64,000 nt of DNA from RUG100 sp034927505 (GCA_034927505.1 JAYFPY010000002.1:1-64000), one strand, 5' to 3'. Numbered from the stretch's first letter, positions 1-7,727 are shown. Numbers and translations are program-made. Notes: a model not told the origin generated them from the sequence alone.

Positions 1-147
1 CGCAAGGGTGACCGTGGTCGAAAGCCCGAATATTCGGCAAAACGAGGCCAACTGAACTATGAAATGAACCGTCAGAAGTGTCACAAGCCACACAAGCTGG
101 TGGAAAACAACCCATTCATCGCATGGACAACACATCAGGTATTATAA
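1..147 (+). pseudogene. IS30-family transposase remnant (partial)
   Basis: An open frame enters from the window edge and ends at a TAA after 48 codons. The residues run from a basic RKGDRGRKPEYS patch through KCHKPHKLVENNPFIAW. From memory this resembles the linker and early catalytic region of IS30-family transposases, where the protein would continue for some 200 more residues. Here it stops at once, and no catalytic core follows in any frame, so I read it as a decayed copy. The insertion-sequence ends cannot be placed. It lies beside an AT-rich accessory segment, which fits a site of past gene transfer. The family assignment rests on pattern memory only. Confidence 0.45.
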
Positions 148-264
148 TGTCTATGGCACTTGTTTTTCCGGCTCGTGCTTCGCCGTACAAAAGCAATGTT
201 TAAAAATGGATGAAATACTTCACAAGAAAAATTGCGTGAAATTATATAGAGAATAGTATTTTAT

Positions 265-303
265 ACAAAAAAACGACGGCCGAGAGTTTCCTCGACCGTC
301 GTT
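265..303 (-). terminator. Intrinsic terminator of the membrane/secreted protein operon
   Basis: Inverted arms AACGACGGCCGAG (272-284) and CTCGACCGTCGTT (291-303) form a stem of about 13 bp with one mismatch. The plus strand carries a run of A on the left side, which gives a T tract after the hairpin on the minus strand. It lies about 27 bp past the stop of the 330-893 gene and should end that transcript. Confidence 0.85.
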
Positions 304-329
304 GCTAAAATAGTCATATGCTGATCATG

Positions 330-893
330 TTAATTGTCTGTCGCTATTTGAATATCCTTGTCTCCAACATATCCGAATATGTTGCTGTCATACAATCGTG
401 CAGGATTGTTTCCTATTGAAACCGAATTCTTATTTATAGCCATACCATAAACAATATATATATTTGTTCCAGTTTCATTATCCTTAATGTTATCTTGTAA
501 AATCGCACTTTCGCCTGACTTTTCAACATTACCTTGATCCAAACTATAAAAAGCAGACATTCGTTCGCCTTTATATTTGTTATACTTTTCCGTTACCACA
601 ATCACGCAGCCATAGAATTTTGTTTTGTTTGATATTTTGTATGAAATTGATTCTAAATAGTAAGTATTATTCTCCTTGCTGAAATTGCCTACAGATTCTT
701 CTTTGATTAGCTTTCCGTTCTTCACTTCTTTATCTTTCACAACGTCAGTCATTGTGGATTTCAATGCTTCTTGTTTGCTCTCATAAGGATATCTTGTCAT
801 ATCTTCAATTCTATGTGCTCTAACTATTACAATGGTCAAAGCGCAAATCGCGATACACGTTATTATTACAATTATTATGCCTTTTCTTTTCAT
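330..893 (-). CDS. Membrane-anchored protein of unknown function
   Basis: The 187-residue product has a short basic start (MKRKG), one hydrophobic segment at about residues 5-25, and then a hydrophilic domain predicted to face outside. I recognise no domain. It follows the secreted-protein gene after a 10-bp gap and shares its terminator, so the two are very likely co-transcribed and may act together at the cell surface. The stretch is clearly richer in A and T than the genes after 3.5 kb, with many AAA and ATA codons, which suggests recent acquisition. A bacteriocin-immunity or partner-anchor role would be speculation. Confidence 0.7.
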   Translation of the reverse strand: MKRKGIIIVIITCIAICALTIVIVRAHRIEDMTRYPYESKQEALKSTMTDVVKDKEVKNGKLIKEESVGNFSKENNTYYLESISYKISNKTKFYGCVIVVTEKYNKYKGERMSAFYSLDQGNVEKSGESAILQDNIKDNETGTNIYIVYGMAINKNSVSIGNNPARLYDSNIFGYVGDKDIQIATDN

Positions 894-903
894 TTCAACA
901 ACC

Positions 904-1569
904 CTATCTATTGCATTTATTCTTCTTGTGATATTCTAAAAAATATGTTCCATCAAGATCACCACTACGAGATATTTTTACAGGATAATTTCCTGTTGCT
1001 TTTTTCGTCTTGATTATATCTCCAAGAGTGCTCACTCTTTGGTACGTTCCGCTAATTTTATCATATCTTGGTGTAAAAGCGATATGCGCGTATTTTGATT
1101 TGCTAGTGTTTTTCTTTGAATAAGATGTGGTTGATGACTTGCTATAAGCCACTGCTGCGCTTGCAGATGCTGTCATGAGGCTTTTAAATGAGCTGCTTAA
1201 CGTGGTGCTGAAAGAGGCAGTAAATGTCTTTGTGGTTGAGATAGAACAAGTAAACCCCGGAGCAAAATCTGCACTTACTTTCTTTGTCCTTCCTGTAGAA
1301 AAATACTTGTTCTCACTTGATTTTTTAAATCTCCAATATGCGCCTACTTCACCCTTTGGTGTAGCACTTTCAGTTATATCATTATAGTCATCATTTTCCA
1401 TTATGGATTCATTGGTTGCAGACTCTGAAATTGTATTGTTGTTTTCTGTGTTCACCTCATAATCAGTTTCTGCAAAAGCGGTTGATGGAATTAAAAGTGT
1501 AATAGATAAAATAACTGCAATAATTATTCCTATTGTTATTTTTGTATTAATACTTAAATATCTTCTCAT
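904..1569 (-). CDS. Secreted Ser/Thr-rich protein of unknown function
   Basis: The 221-residue product starts with a clear signal peptide: basic MRRYLSINTK, a hydrophobic core, then AFA followed by ETD, a good signal-peptidase site near residue 33. The mature part has an acidic, Asn-rich stretch, then a region of about 45 residues that alternates Ser/Thr with hydrophobic residues (around TKTFTASFSTTLSSSFK), then a basic C-terminus. This alternation resembles the membrane-inserting hairpins of beta-pore-forming proteins, but I see no family signature. The start has a strong GGAGG site. The promoter is at 1685-1713 and a terminator-like hairpin lies in the leader. The gene is AT-rich, like its partner downstream. 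Confidence 0.7.
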   Translation of the reverse strand: MRRYLSINTKITIGIIIAVILSITLLIPSTAFAETDYEVNTENNNTISESATNESIMENDDYNDITESATPKGEVGAYWRFKKSSENKYFSTGRTKKVSADFAPGFTCSISTTKTFTASFSTTLSSSFKSLMTASASAAVAYSKSSTTSYSKKNTSKSKYAHIAFTPRYDKISGTYQRVSTLGDIIKTKKATGNYPVKISRSGDLDGTYFLEYHKKNKCNR

Positions 1570-1625
1570 TGGTCCTCCTTATCTTACAAATACGCTTGTT
1601 GGTTTTTCCTCTCTAGTGCAAAAAA

Positions 1626-1668
1626 AACGAACTGCATCAGGCGGCACTGTTCCCTAATACAGTTCGTT
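1626..1668 (-). terminator. Terminator-like hairpin inside an mRNA leader
   Basis: Perfect 9-bp arms AACGAACTG (1626-1634) and CAGTTCGTT (1660-1668) enclose a 25-nt loop. On the minus strand the hairpin is followed by a run of about seven T. It lies between the promoter at 1685-1713 and the start codon at 1569, so it sits in the leader of the secreted-protein operon and could control readthrough. Confidence 0.65.
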
Positions 1669-1684
1669 ATTTTCTGTTAATTTA

Positions 1685-1713
1685 AGTATATGATGCCCAT
1701 GTAAAAGTGTCAA
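1685..1713 (-). promoter_or_regulatory. Sigma-A-type promoter of the secreted-protein operon
   Basis: On the minus strand TTGACA (1708-1713) is followed after exactly 17 bp by TATACT (1685-1690). The predicted start is near 1678, which gives a leader of about 110 nt containing the hairpin at 1626-1668. The rest of the gene-free stretch 1714-1954 shows nothing I can name. Confidence 0.75.
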
Positions 1714-1954
1714 TCCTAAATCGGGCATTTTTTTCTGACAATTCTGTCATATTTATTTTGCAGTCATTCAACCTGGATGCTTTTATCCGTAATCCATATA
1801 ATTGACTGTCCCTTCTTCACATCCGCAGTTATTCGTTGTATCTCTAGCCTCGCATGTCACTGCACATTAATTGCCAACCGTGTCATCCCTTACAATATAC
1901 TCCGATTATTTTTATTCTGTAAGTTTACACCCCGGAGGACATCAAAAGGACACA

Positions 1955-3328
1955 CTACCTCTTCGTTTTAGCAGAAACTTTCTTGCTGTATTTGCTCGAA
2001 CCGGAACTGTTTACAGCCTTTATCTTGAAATAATATCTTTTATTTTTCTTCAGTTTGGTCACGGTCTTGTATGTCTTTTTTGTCTTGCCTGCGTATTTGT
2101 ATTTACCGTTTTTCTTTGTGGCTTTGTAAACCTTGTAGTAGCTTGCCCGGGAAGATTTCTTCCATGTTACCTTTATGGATTTTTTACTCTTTGCTTTTGC
2201 TTTGATCTTTGAAGGTGCCGCCGGTTTCTTGACCGGAATGCCGATCTTTACAGATGCTGCCGGTTTATTTGATGATGTAACTACAGCTTTTCCTGTTACA
2301 TTATTAAGAGTAATATCTCTTATTTTGCCTTTTGCAGGAGTTATGATCTTCGCTATATTCTTCAGTTTTATTGTTCCTGCATAAGTCTTTCCGTCAATTT
2401 TAGTAAATTTCAGCGAGACAATTCCATACGGGACCGATGCAGTCCCCTTCCCTTCTACATAGTATCCGGATCTTGTCATATCAACATTCAGATCTGCTCC
2501 CTTCAGCTCTATCGCCGGTTCATTATATCCTGCGGCGATCAGGGTGCTGTTCTTGACCGTCATCATACCTGAACACTCTACTCCTGCTGCGTTGGTATTG
2601 CCGTATGCTGATGATGCCTTTGCAACCACTTTTGAACCGCCAAGTATTCTGCAGGACACATCTCCTTTAGGCTCCTCTAAGCTGCCGCCATAAACACCCA
2701 CAGCTCCAATTCCCTTTAATGTGGAATATGTCTCGATATCGGGTCCATTGACTGTCAATCCTCCGCCTGACCAAAGACCTGCAACATTGGCTTTATTCCC
2801 CTTTATAGCCAGGCTGCCGGATCCTGTAATATTTAGATGACAGCTTGATGCCCGGATACCAAAAGAAGAATCGCCGTCATCTGCCCCTTCCGGTATGATG
2901 GTGTTTTCCCCGATAAGATTCAAATTGAGATCATTCCATCCAAAATTAGAGTGGATCTCTATTCCGTATTTGGATCCATTGGTCTGATTCGCGATCATAT
3001 ATGTACTGGTAGTTAGATTTAAGTTTCTTAATGTCAGCGTATTTGTAGAAGGCGCATATTTGACAACATAATTGTTTGCATCAGCGCCGGCCGGAGTCAC
3101 ACCTCCTTTGCCGTCGCTTTGCAAATAACTTGTTACAGCGATGTTTGTCGGTATGGCATGTCCGGATATGATTATTGTATAATTCATATCTGTCCCCGGA
3201 AATGATACTGCACCTTTTGCTTCTCCTTTGACGCCGAACATCTGCGACATGAACGGCGACATAGCTATGAACACAAAAATTGCCATTGCACACGCCAATA
3301 ACCTGTTTCTTGTTTTGATTTTCCCCAT
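1955..3328 (-). CDS. Secreted cell-surface protein with C-terminal fibronectin type III domain
   Basis: The 457-residue product has a signal peptide (hydrophobic segment about residues 10-28). Residues about 45-310 are rich in Gly, Asn and short beta strands and look like a beta-helix or carbohydrate-binding region. After a linker, residues about 365-457 form a fibronectin type III domain with the usual core (VTWKKSS, YYKVYKA, YYFKIKAVN), followed by a very basic tail. That tail could bind anionic wall polymers, which is inference. There is no LPXTG or transmembrane anchor. The start has an AAGGAGG site and a promoter lies at 3376-3405. The ligand cannot be deduced. Confidence 0.8.
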   Translation of the reverse strand: MGKIKTRNRLLACAMAIFVFIAMSPFMSQMFGVKGEAKGAVSFPGTDMNYTIIISGHAIPTNIAVTSYLQSDGKGGVTPAGADANNYVVKYAPSTNTLTLRNLNLTTSTYMIANQTNGSKYGIEIHSNFGWNDLNLNLIGENTIIPEGADDGDSSFGIRASSCHLNITGSGSLAIKGNKANVAGLWSGGGLTVNGPDIETYSTLKGIGAVGVYGGSLEEPKGDVSCRILGGSKVVAKASSAYGNTNAAGVECSGMMTVKNSTLIAAGYNEPAIELKGADLNVDMTRSGYYVEGKGTASVPYGIVSLKFTKIDGKTYAGTIKLKNIAKIITPAKGKIRDITLNNVTGKAVVTSSNKPAASVKIGIPVKKPAAPSKIKAKAKSKKSIKVTWKKSSRASYYKVYKATKKNGKYKYAGKTKKTYKTVTKLKKNKRYYFKIKAVNSSGSSKYSKKVSAKTKR

Positions 3329-3375
3329 CTCTTATACCTCCTTGATCTGTTCTACAGTTATACCATTACATAATA

Positions 3376-3405
3376 ATTATAGACATCCGGATTTTCCGTT
3401 GTCTA
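3376..3405 (-). promoter_or_regulatory. Promoter of the Fn3 surface-protein gene
   Basis: On the minus strand TAGACA (3400-3405) and TATAAT (3376-3381) are separated by 18 bp. A short TGGGC/GCCCA hairpin lies just upstream at about 3406-3420. Confidence 0.6.
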
Positions 3406-3433
3406 TGGGCATAAGCCCATTTTGACCCTGCAC

Positions 3434-3467
3434 AACAAAAAAGATCCGAAAACAAGATTTTCGGATC
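3434..3467 (-). terminator. Intrinsic terminator of the membrane LuxR-type gene
   Basis: Perfect 10-bp arms GATCCGAAAA (3443-3452) and TTTTCGGATC (3458-3467) with a 5-nt loop are followed on the minus strand by TTTTTTGTT. The hairpin lies about 25 bp past the stop of the gene at 3493. Confidence 0.92.
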
Positions 3468-3492
3468 GCTGATCGGCTGCTCAGCCGTTATA

Positions 3493-4857
3493 TTACCCTT
3501 CCCTGCCGGCCAGAGCGAACATTTCTGCACGGGAGCGGGTCTCTGTTTTTGCAAGCATATTGCTGATATGGTTTCTTACTGTTTTTTCAGAAAGGAAGAG
3601 TTTTTCAGCAGCTTCGGCAGTACTGGCTCCGTTATATACCATGGAGAATATCTCGATTTCCCGCTTGGTAAAACCGTGGTCCCTGCAAAAACTGCCAATA
3701 TCCCGATGTCCGGCCGTCTGTCTGCCCGGAGGCATCAGCATGCCGGCTGCCCAAAGCAGCAGTACCAGCACTACTGCAAGGATCACGAAGACTATTATCG
3801 TAACGGTAAAAGCCAGATCTTTCAGTACCGCTTCCATCAAAACGGTCCCAAGCGCCAGAAATATCAGGCGGACTACGCGTCCCATGCCGGCCCACAACGC
3901 CGGATCCCGAGAAGCTGCCGCCATATCGAAAAACGGCACTGTGAAGTATATGATGGCGAAACCTGCAAAGAGCGAATAGATGCAGGCGTTGATATTCAAT
4001 GTAGCTGTATTGTTCATGAACATTATACCTACCACTGCGCAGAGCATTATCACCAGTATGGATATAGGCAGATATCTGCGGTTTTTGTAATCTGCAATAT
4101 ATCCTGCAGCTACAACTCCGACCAGGAAAAACAGCCGTGGAAAGGAGTACAGTTCCAGATCGCCTTCAGCGTTCATCATGGACAGCACCCCGTCATTTAT
4201 GCCTCCCATAACTGAAATCACCGCCACCGTCAAAATCATAAACATTACAGTACGATCTGCCGGCTTGCCCGTCTTCTTTATATTACCGTTCCTGCTGGAG
4301 CACTTTGACGTATCAGCTTTTTCATGTGTCATTAAAATACAACCGGCTGCAGCAAGAGCCGCCGTTAGAACAACAGCTTCCACCATCAGCGGCAATGAGA
4401 CTGATATCAATACTATCTGCAGGACAGCCGCACCGCCTATGCCGATTCCGCATACTCTGCCCGTGCATCCGCTGCCCTTCAGCGCCATCGCACTGTAATA
4501 ATATATCCCGGCGCCGATCATTCCTGCAGTGAAAAGACAGATCATAACGCAGGCAATAAACGCCCACTGTACATGAATCAGAATAAAACCAAACATAGAA
4601 GCAAGGCCGGCTGCACATACTGCGGTCATCACTGCTGTTGCTTTGCCGGCTTTCTCAGCGGGCCTGTATATCATCGAGAATATCAGGAACCCTCCGGCCA
4701 TCACAAACAGATACGCGACATGCAGAGGGAATAAAATATTGCTGTCGGGCAGCGATGCAGCCGCTTTGTCAGCCAGTACATCCACACTGAGAAAGTAGAA
4801 TGAAACCAGCATCAACAGAACTGTTGTAACAATATGATTTTTGACCGGGCTGACCAT
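3493..4857 (-). CDS. Membrane-embedded LuxR-type transcriptional regulator
   Basis: The 454-residue product has about 375 N-terminal residues of repeated hydrophobic segments, some 10-12 spans laid out like a transporter of the major facilitator type. A cytoplasmic LuxR-type helix-turn-helix follows at about residues 392-454 (FTKREIEIFSM, AEKLFLSEKTVRNHISNML). The design suggests a one-component sensor in which the membrane domain perceives a ligand and the tail binds DNA. Such proteins are numerous in gut anaerobes and mostly lack known ligands. It is preceded by a small membrane protein gene 9 bp upstream and has its own AGGAGG site and terminator. Possible targets are the direct repeats at 5301-5347. 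Confidence 0.85.
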   Translation of the reverse strand: MVSPVKNHIVTTVLLMLVSFYFLSVDVLADKAAASLPDSNILFPLHVAYLFVMAGGFLIFSMIYRPAEKAGKATAVMTAVCAAGLASMFGFILIHVQWAFIACVMICLFTAGMIGAGIYYYSAMALKGSGCTGRVCGIGIGGAAVLQIVLISVSLPLMVEAVVLTAALAAAGCILMTHEKADTSKCSSRNGNIKKTGKPADRTVMFMILTVAVISVMGGINDGVLSMMNAEGDLELYSFPRLFFLVGVVAAGYIADYKNRRYLPISILVIMLCAVVGIMFMNNTATLNINACIYSLFAGFAIIYFTVPFFDMAAASRDPALWAGMGRVVRLIFLALGTVLMEAVLKDLAFTVTIIVFVILAVVLVLLLWAAGMLMPPGRQTAGHRDIGSFCRDHGFTKREIEIFSMVYNGASTAEAAEKLFLSEKTVRNHISNMLAKTETRSRAEMFALAGREG

Positions 4858-4866
4858 ATCGGCCTC

Positions 4867-5274
4867 CTATCTCTTTTTGCGGCACATGTTCGCAATGGTA
4901 ACTACAAGCAGGATACATATCAAATAAAAATAGTTTATGTTATCGAAATATACGAGAGAATAATTATTACCTTTCGGCAAGACCCATAAAAGACCTGCCA
5001 GTGCAAAAAGAATATTAACAATGATGATGATCAAATCAATACTCTTTCCTGCTCTGCAGGATCTGTTCAGTGATCTGCCTATTGCAGTCATGATCCATAT
5101 GAATAGTCCTGCCGCCAGGCCCACTGCCAGTGAAGTCAGGAACCATACATTCGTCGATGCAGCAGTACCGTTAAGATGTACTCTCCAGTTCTCAAGATAT
5201 ATCGCCGCCTGAAAGCAGAGCGGAAACATAATGAAATAAATGATCCCTATACCTATCCCCTTTTTAGTAATCAT
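4867..5274 (-). CDS. Small multi-pass membrane protein of unknown function
   Basis: The 135-residue product has about four hydrophobic segments and no soluble domain. I chose the ATG at 5274 because GGAAAG lies 6-7 bp before it; a longer reading from 5292 would place that ribosome site inside the coding region. The gene ends 9 bp before the membrane LuxR-type regulator, so the two probably share a transcript, and it may help the regulator sense its signal. No family is recognised. Confidence 0.65.
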   Translation of the reverse strand: MITKKGIGIGIIYFIMFPLCFQAAIYLENWRVHLNGTAASTNVWFLTSLAVGLAAGLFIWIMTAIGRSLNRSCRAGKSIDLIIIIVNILFALAGLLWVLPKGNNYSLVYFDNINYFYLICILLVVTIANMCRKKR

Positions 5275-5300
5275 ATTCGTCTTTCCTTTCATATTATCAA

Positions 5301-5347
5301 ATCACGTATTCAAGGTTTTTCACTTCATATTTTATCACATATTCAAG
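5301..5347 (-). repeat. Direct repeat before the membrane protein/LuxR operon
   Basis: ATCACGTATTCAAG (5301-5314) and ATCACATATTCAAG (5334-5347) match at 13 of 14 positions and start 33 bp apart, close to three helical turns. They lie between the tetR gene and the small membrane protein gene; the second copy overlaps the tetR stop. Spacing and place fit tandem binding sites for a regulator, possibly the LuxR-type protein itself. Confidence 0.5.
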
Positions 5348-5960
5348 CTTTATACACCCTGTAGAATTCTCGCACCTGCTTTTCCAGAACGGCAAGAGCT
5401 TCTTTTTCCTTTGCCCGGCTGCAGCCGGAGTATTTGCTCAAAAGAAAAAATACAGGGGCGTAGAATTTTACTGCGACCATCTCCGGATCTGCTTCAATGA
5501 ATATTTTTCTGTTGACCATTTCGGCGAACAGCGCCGTTTGGTACTTTATGCTGTCTTCGTAGAAGAACTTTCTGAACATGAATGACACCTGTCCGCTGCG
5601 AAACTGTTCGGAAGCCCCCATCCTCCAGAATTTAGACAGAAGATCGTCCTTCAGATAAAACATGAATATCTTCCTGCTGAAATCCACCAGTCTTTCCTCG
5701 GTCACATCCTCATAAAAATCTGCAGTTTCTTTACTGTAGTCCCCCGCAGGCAGACCGAAATCCGCAGACATTTCATCCATACGTTTTCCGATCTCAGCCA
5801 TGATCGAGTCCAGGATATCCTGCTTGCTTTTGTAGTGTTTGTACAGAGAGCTGTCCCTGATACCCACTGCTTCGGCGATATTCTTTACTGTAGTGCCGTT
5901 ATACCCCTTCTCGGAAAACAGTGTCAGAGCTTCCCGAGCGATCCGTCCCTTTGTGTTCAT
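5343..5960 (-). CDS. TetR-family transcriptional regulator
   Basis: The 205-residue product begins with a canonical TetR helix-turn-helix at about residues 8-54 (ALTLFSEKGYNGTTVKNIAEA, SSLYKHYKSKQDIL). A variable all-helical ligand domain follows. It overlaps the upstream radical SAM gene by 4 bp, so both come from one message. The double palindrome at 7116-7164 around the operon promoter is the obvious operator, which implies autorepression relieved by a ligand. The ligand is unknown. Confidence 0.92.
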   Translation of the reverse strand: MNTKGRIAREALTLFSEKGYNGTTVKNIAEAVGIRDSSLYKHYKSKQDILDSIMAEIGKRMDEMSADFGLPAGDYSKETADFYEDVTEERLVDFSRKIFMFYLKDDLLSKFWRMGASEQFRSGQVSFMFRKFFYEDSIKYQTALFAEMVNRKIFIEADPEMVAVKFYAPVFFLLSKYSGCSRAKEKEALAVLEKQVREFYRVYKA

Positions 5961-7096
5961 GCCATGTTACCTTCGGCTATGGCCTGCACCCTTTCCCGCT
6001 GTTCATACAGCGCGCATCCGCCATTGTGAGGCAGAGCCAGATGGCCCTGTTCCCGCAGCGTGCGGAACAGCCCTGAACCCAGAGCTTCTTTCAGAGAAAC
6101 GTCGGTCACGTTCAGATCCGAATACGGTGAAAACGGGCACGGCTCTGCGCCGCCCCGAGGGTTGATGTGGAAAAAGCCTCTGCCGGCTGCCAGGCATCCG
6201 CCCGATGCTTCCTCGTCTCCGGGAAAAGCTATGAAAATCATTTCTTTTTCCGAGGATCTCAGCACATCCAGCCGTTCCATCATATCAGCTCTGGTCTTCT
6301 CGTCGGGGGCCAGCATGCCTGTCAGCTCGTCTACAGGAACATACTCCACATATACTATCGCTTTTGCTCCGGCTCTCTTCAGCTTGCTTATAAAATCATC
6401 AGAAAGAACCTCTTCCATATTTTGTTTGGTCACTGTTACAGATGCTCCGAAGAGTATACCTGCCTTCCGCAGCTTTTCCATAGTCTCTTCCAGTGCGGCA
6501 AAGACCCCGGCTCCCCGTCTTGCATCTGTTGCAGCCATATCGCCTTCGATACTGATCACCGGCACCAGATTGCGGCAGCTGTCCAGCATATCCATACTAT
6601 CATCATCTATCATTGTTCCGTTTGTAAACACAGGGAATAAAATATTCTGATGTCCGCCCGCCCGAGCCAGCACATCTTTTCGCAGAAAGGGTTCGCCTCC
6701 TGCCAGCAGTATGAAACTGATCCCCATGTCTTCCGCCTGCATGAACACATTGTCCCAGTCCCGTGAAGCCAGTATTTCGCTGTCTCTGTCCTGGGTGCTG
6801 CCGGTGCAGCACATGTCATCAGTACTGCCGCCGCAGATGCTATTGGCCCTGGCGTAGCATCCCCTGCAATGGAGATTGCACTCTTCGGTAATGCTGGCGA
6901 TGAGAAACGGCGGGACATGATCCCCGGCCAGCCGGGCCTGTTTTCTTTTTGCCTCGGCTCTTCGGCTGCCCGCCGCATATTTTGCCATGAAAATACTCGT
7001 CTTCGGATACTTCAGCGAGGCTCTGATAATACCTTTTACTATGTTTTCCACGCCGCTGCGCAGATACTCTTCCAGTCTTACAACATTCTTTTCCAT
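5957..7096 (-). CDS. Radical SAM protein with SPASM-like C-terminus
   Basis: The 379-residue product carries the radical SAM signature CNLHCRGC (Cys73, Cys77, Cys80), which binds a [4Fe-4S] cluster and S-adenosylmethionine. A glycine-rich LLAGGEPFLR segment follows. Near the C-terminus Cys residues in GCLAAGRG, EPCPFSPY and GGCALYE suggest an auxiliary Fe-S cluster of the SPASM/twitch type. Members of this group modify peptides or act in cofactor synthesis, but there is no small precursor peptide gene nearby, so the substrate is unknown. It is the first gene of an operon with the TetR regulator and has an AAGGA site before the ATG. Confidence 0.85.
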   Translation of the reverse strand: MEKNVVRLEEYLRSGVENIVKGIIRASLKYPKTSIFMAKYAAGSRRAEAKRKQARLAGDHVPPFLIASITEECNLHCRGCYARANSICGGSTDDMCCTGSTQDRDSEILASRDWDNVFMQAEDMGISFILLAGGEPFLRKDVLARAGGHQNILFPVFTNGTMIDDDSMDMLDSCRNLVPVISIEGDMAATDARRGAGVFAALEETMEKLRKAGILFGASVTVTKQNMEEVLSDDFISKLKRAGAKAIVYVEYVPVDELTGMLAPDEKTRADMMERLDVLRSSEKEMIFIAFPGDEEASGGCLAAGRGFFHINPRGGAEPCPFSPYSDLNVTDVSLKEALGSGLFRTLREQGHLALPHNGGCALYEQRERVQAIAEGNMA

Positions 7097-7115
7097 TTCT
7101 ATCCTTCTTTCTCAG

Positions 7116-7170
7116 GCTAGCGCGCACTAGCCTGTAAGGATATTATAAGCTAGTGTCCGCTAGCTGTCAA
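7116..7170 (-). promoter_or_regulatory. Radical SAM/tetR promoter with twin TetR-type operators
   Basis: On the minus strand TTGACA (7165-7170) and TATAAT (7142-7147) are spaced by 17 bp. The spacer is almost entirely filled by the dyad GCTAGCGGACACTAGC (7149-7164). A second dyad, GCTAGTGCGCGCTAGC (7116-7131), lies just past the predicted start and extends to a near-perfect 20-bp palindrome at 7114-7133. The two centres are 33 bp apart. The -35 element and first operator overlap the last codons of the upstream Panacea gene. Confidence 0.9.
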
Positions 7171-7674
7171 GACCTGTTTTTCAGCCCACCATTTCATGAC
7201 AGGTCCGGCCCACTCGTTCATTCTCAGCAGATTGGGTATCACCTTGATATAGAATGTCCTCATATCCTCTTCGCTGATCTGGGTCGAACAGTTTTCTCTC
7301 GGATCGCAGCCGGCTCTGGCATTGAACCATGGCGGTTCAGATCTGGCCAGTTCAGACAGTTCTTCCTCGTTCATCCTGCCGTATATCTCCCATACTGCAT
7401 CCAGAACATCCTGTTCCTTGCCGATGAAATAAGCATTTGCTGAAGGTCTCCTCTGTATCTTCGTCCAGGTATAACTCTTGTATTTGTGATACAGTGCCGG
7501 ACACACAGGGCCGTGGGCCCAGGCCTGGAACTCACATTCTTTGCTGATCGGATAATCAAAAAGAGCATATTCCCATGCATACGCATAAAAGACCAGTATC
7601 TGCAGTTTCTTCGGTCCCATTGCCTGTTTTGTAAGGAACCAGTTTGATATATCATATACATTTGTACGTTTCAT
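7150..7674 (-). CDS. Panacea/SocA-like (DUF4065) domain protein
   Basis: The 174-residue product matches the Panacea (SocA antitoxin-like, DUF4065) fold: an N-terminal DISNWFL helix, KLQILVFYAYAWEYALFD, the family hallmark FQAWAHGPVCP, and a C-terminal LSELARSEPPW segment. In known systems such domains act as antitoxins or proteolytic adaptors. No toxin-like gene is adjacent, so its partner is unknown. The start at 7674 is set by an AGGAGG site at 7684-7689; a longer frame to 7761 is less likely. Its last codons double as promoter and operator of the radical SAM operon. Confidence 0.8.
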   Translation of the reverse strand: MKRTNVYDISNWFLTKQAMGPKKLQILVFYAYAWEYALFDYPISKECEFQAWAHGPVCPALYHKYKSYTWTKIQRRPSANAYFIGKEQDVLDAVWEIYGRMNEEELSELARSEPPWFNARAGCDPRENCSTQISEEDMRTFYIKVIPNLLRMNEWAGPVMKWWAEKQVLTASGH

Positions 7675-7703
7675 AGCGGGTCGCCTCCTTTTTTTTATCA
7701 TAA

Positions 7704-7727
7704 AAGGCATGATCTGAATCATGCCTT
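7704..7727 (-). promoter_or_regulatory. Hairpin just before the Panacea gene
   Basis: Perfect 10-bp arms AAGGCATGAT and ATCATGCCTT enclose a 4-nt loop. On the minus strand only TTTTA follows, and the AGGAGG site of the 7674 start lies about 14 nt further on. It may be a weak terminator for the thioesterase transcript or a leader stem that shapes translation. Confidence 0.5.

Noticed and set aside
1777..2384. Plus-strand frames across 1777-2384
   Set aside because: They run opposite the Fn3 surface-protein gene or its downstream gap, are hydrophobic shadows rich in Phe/Leu/Cys, and lack ribosome sites.
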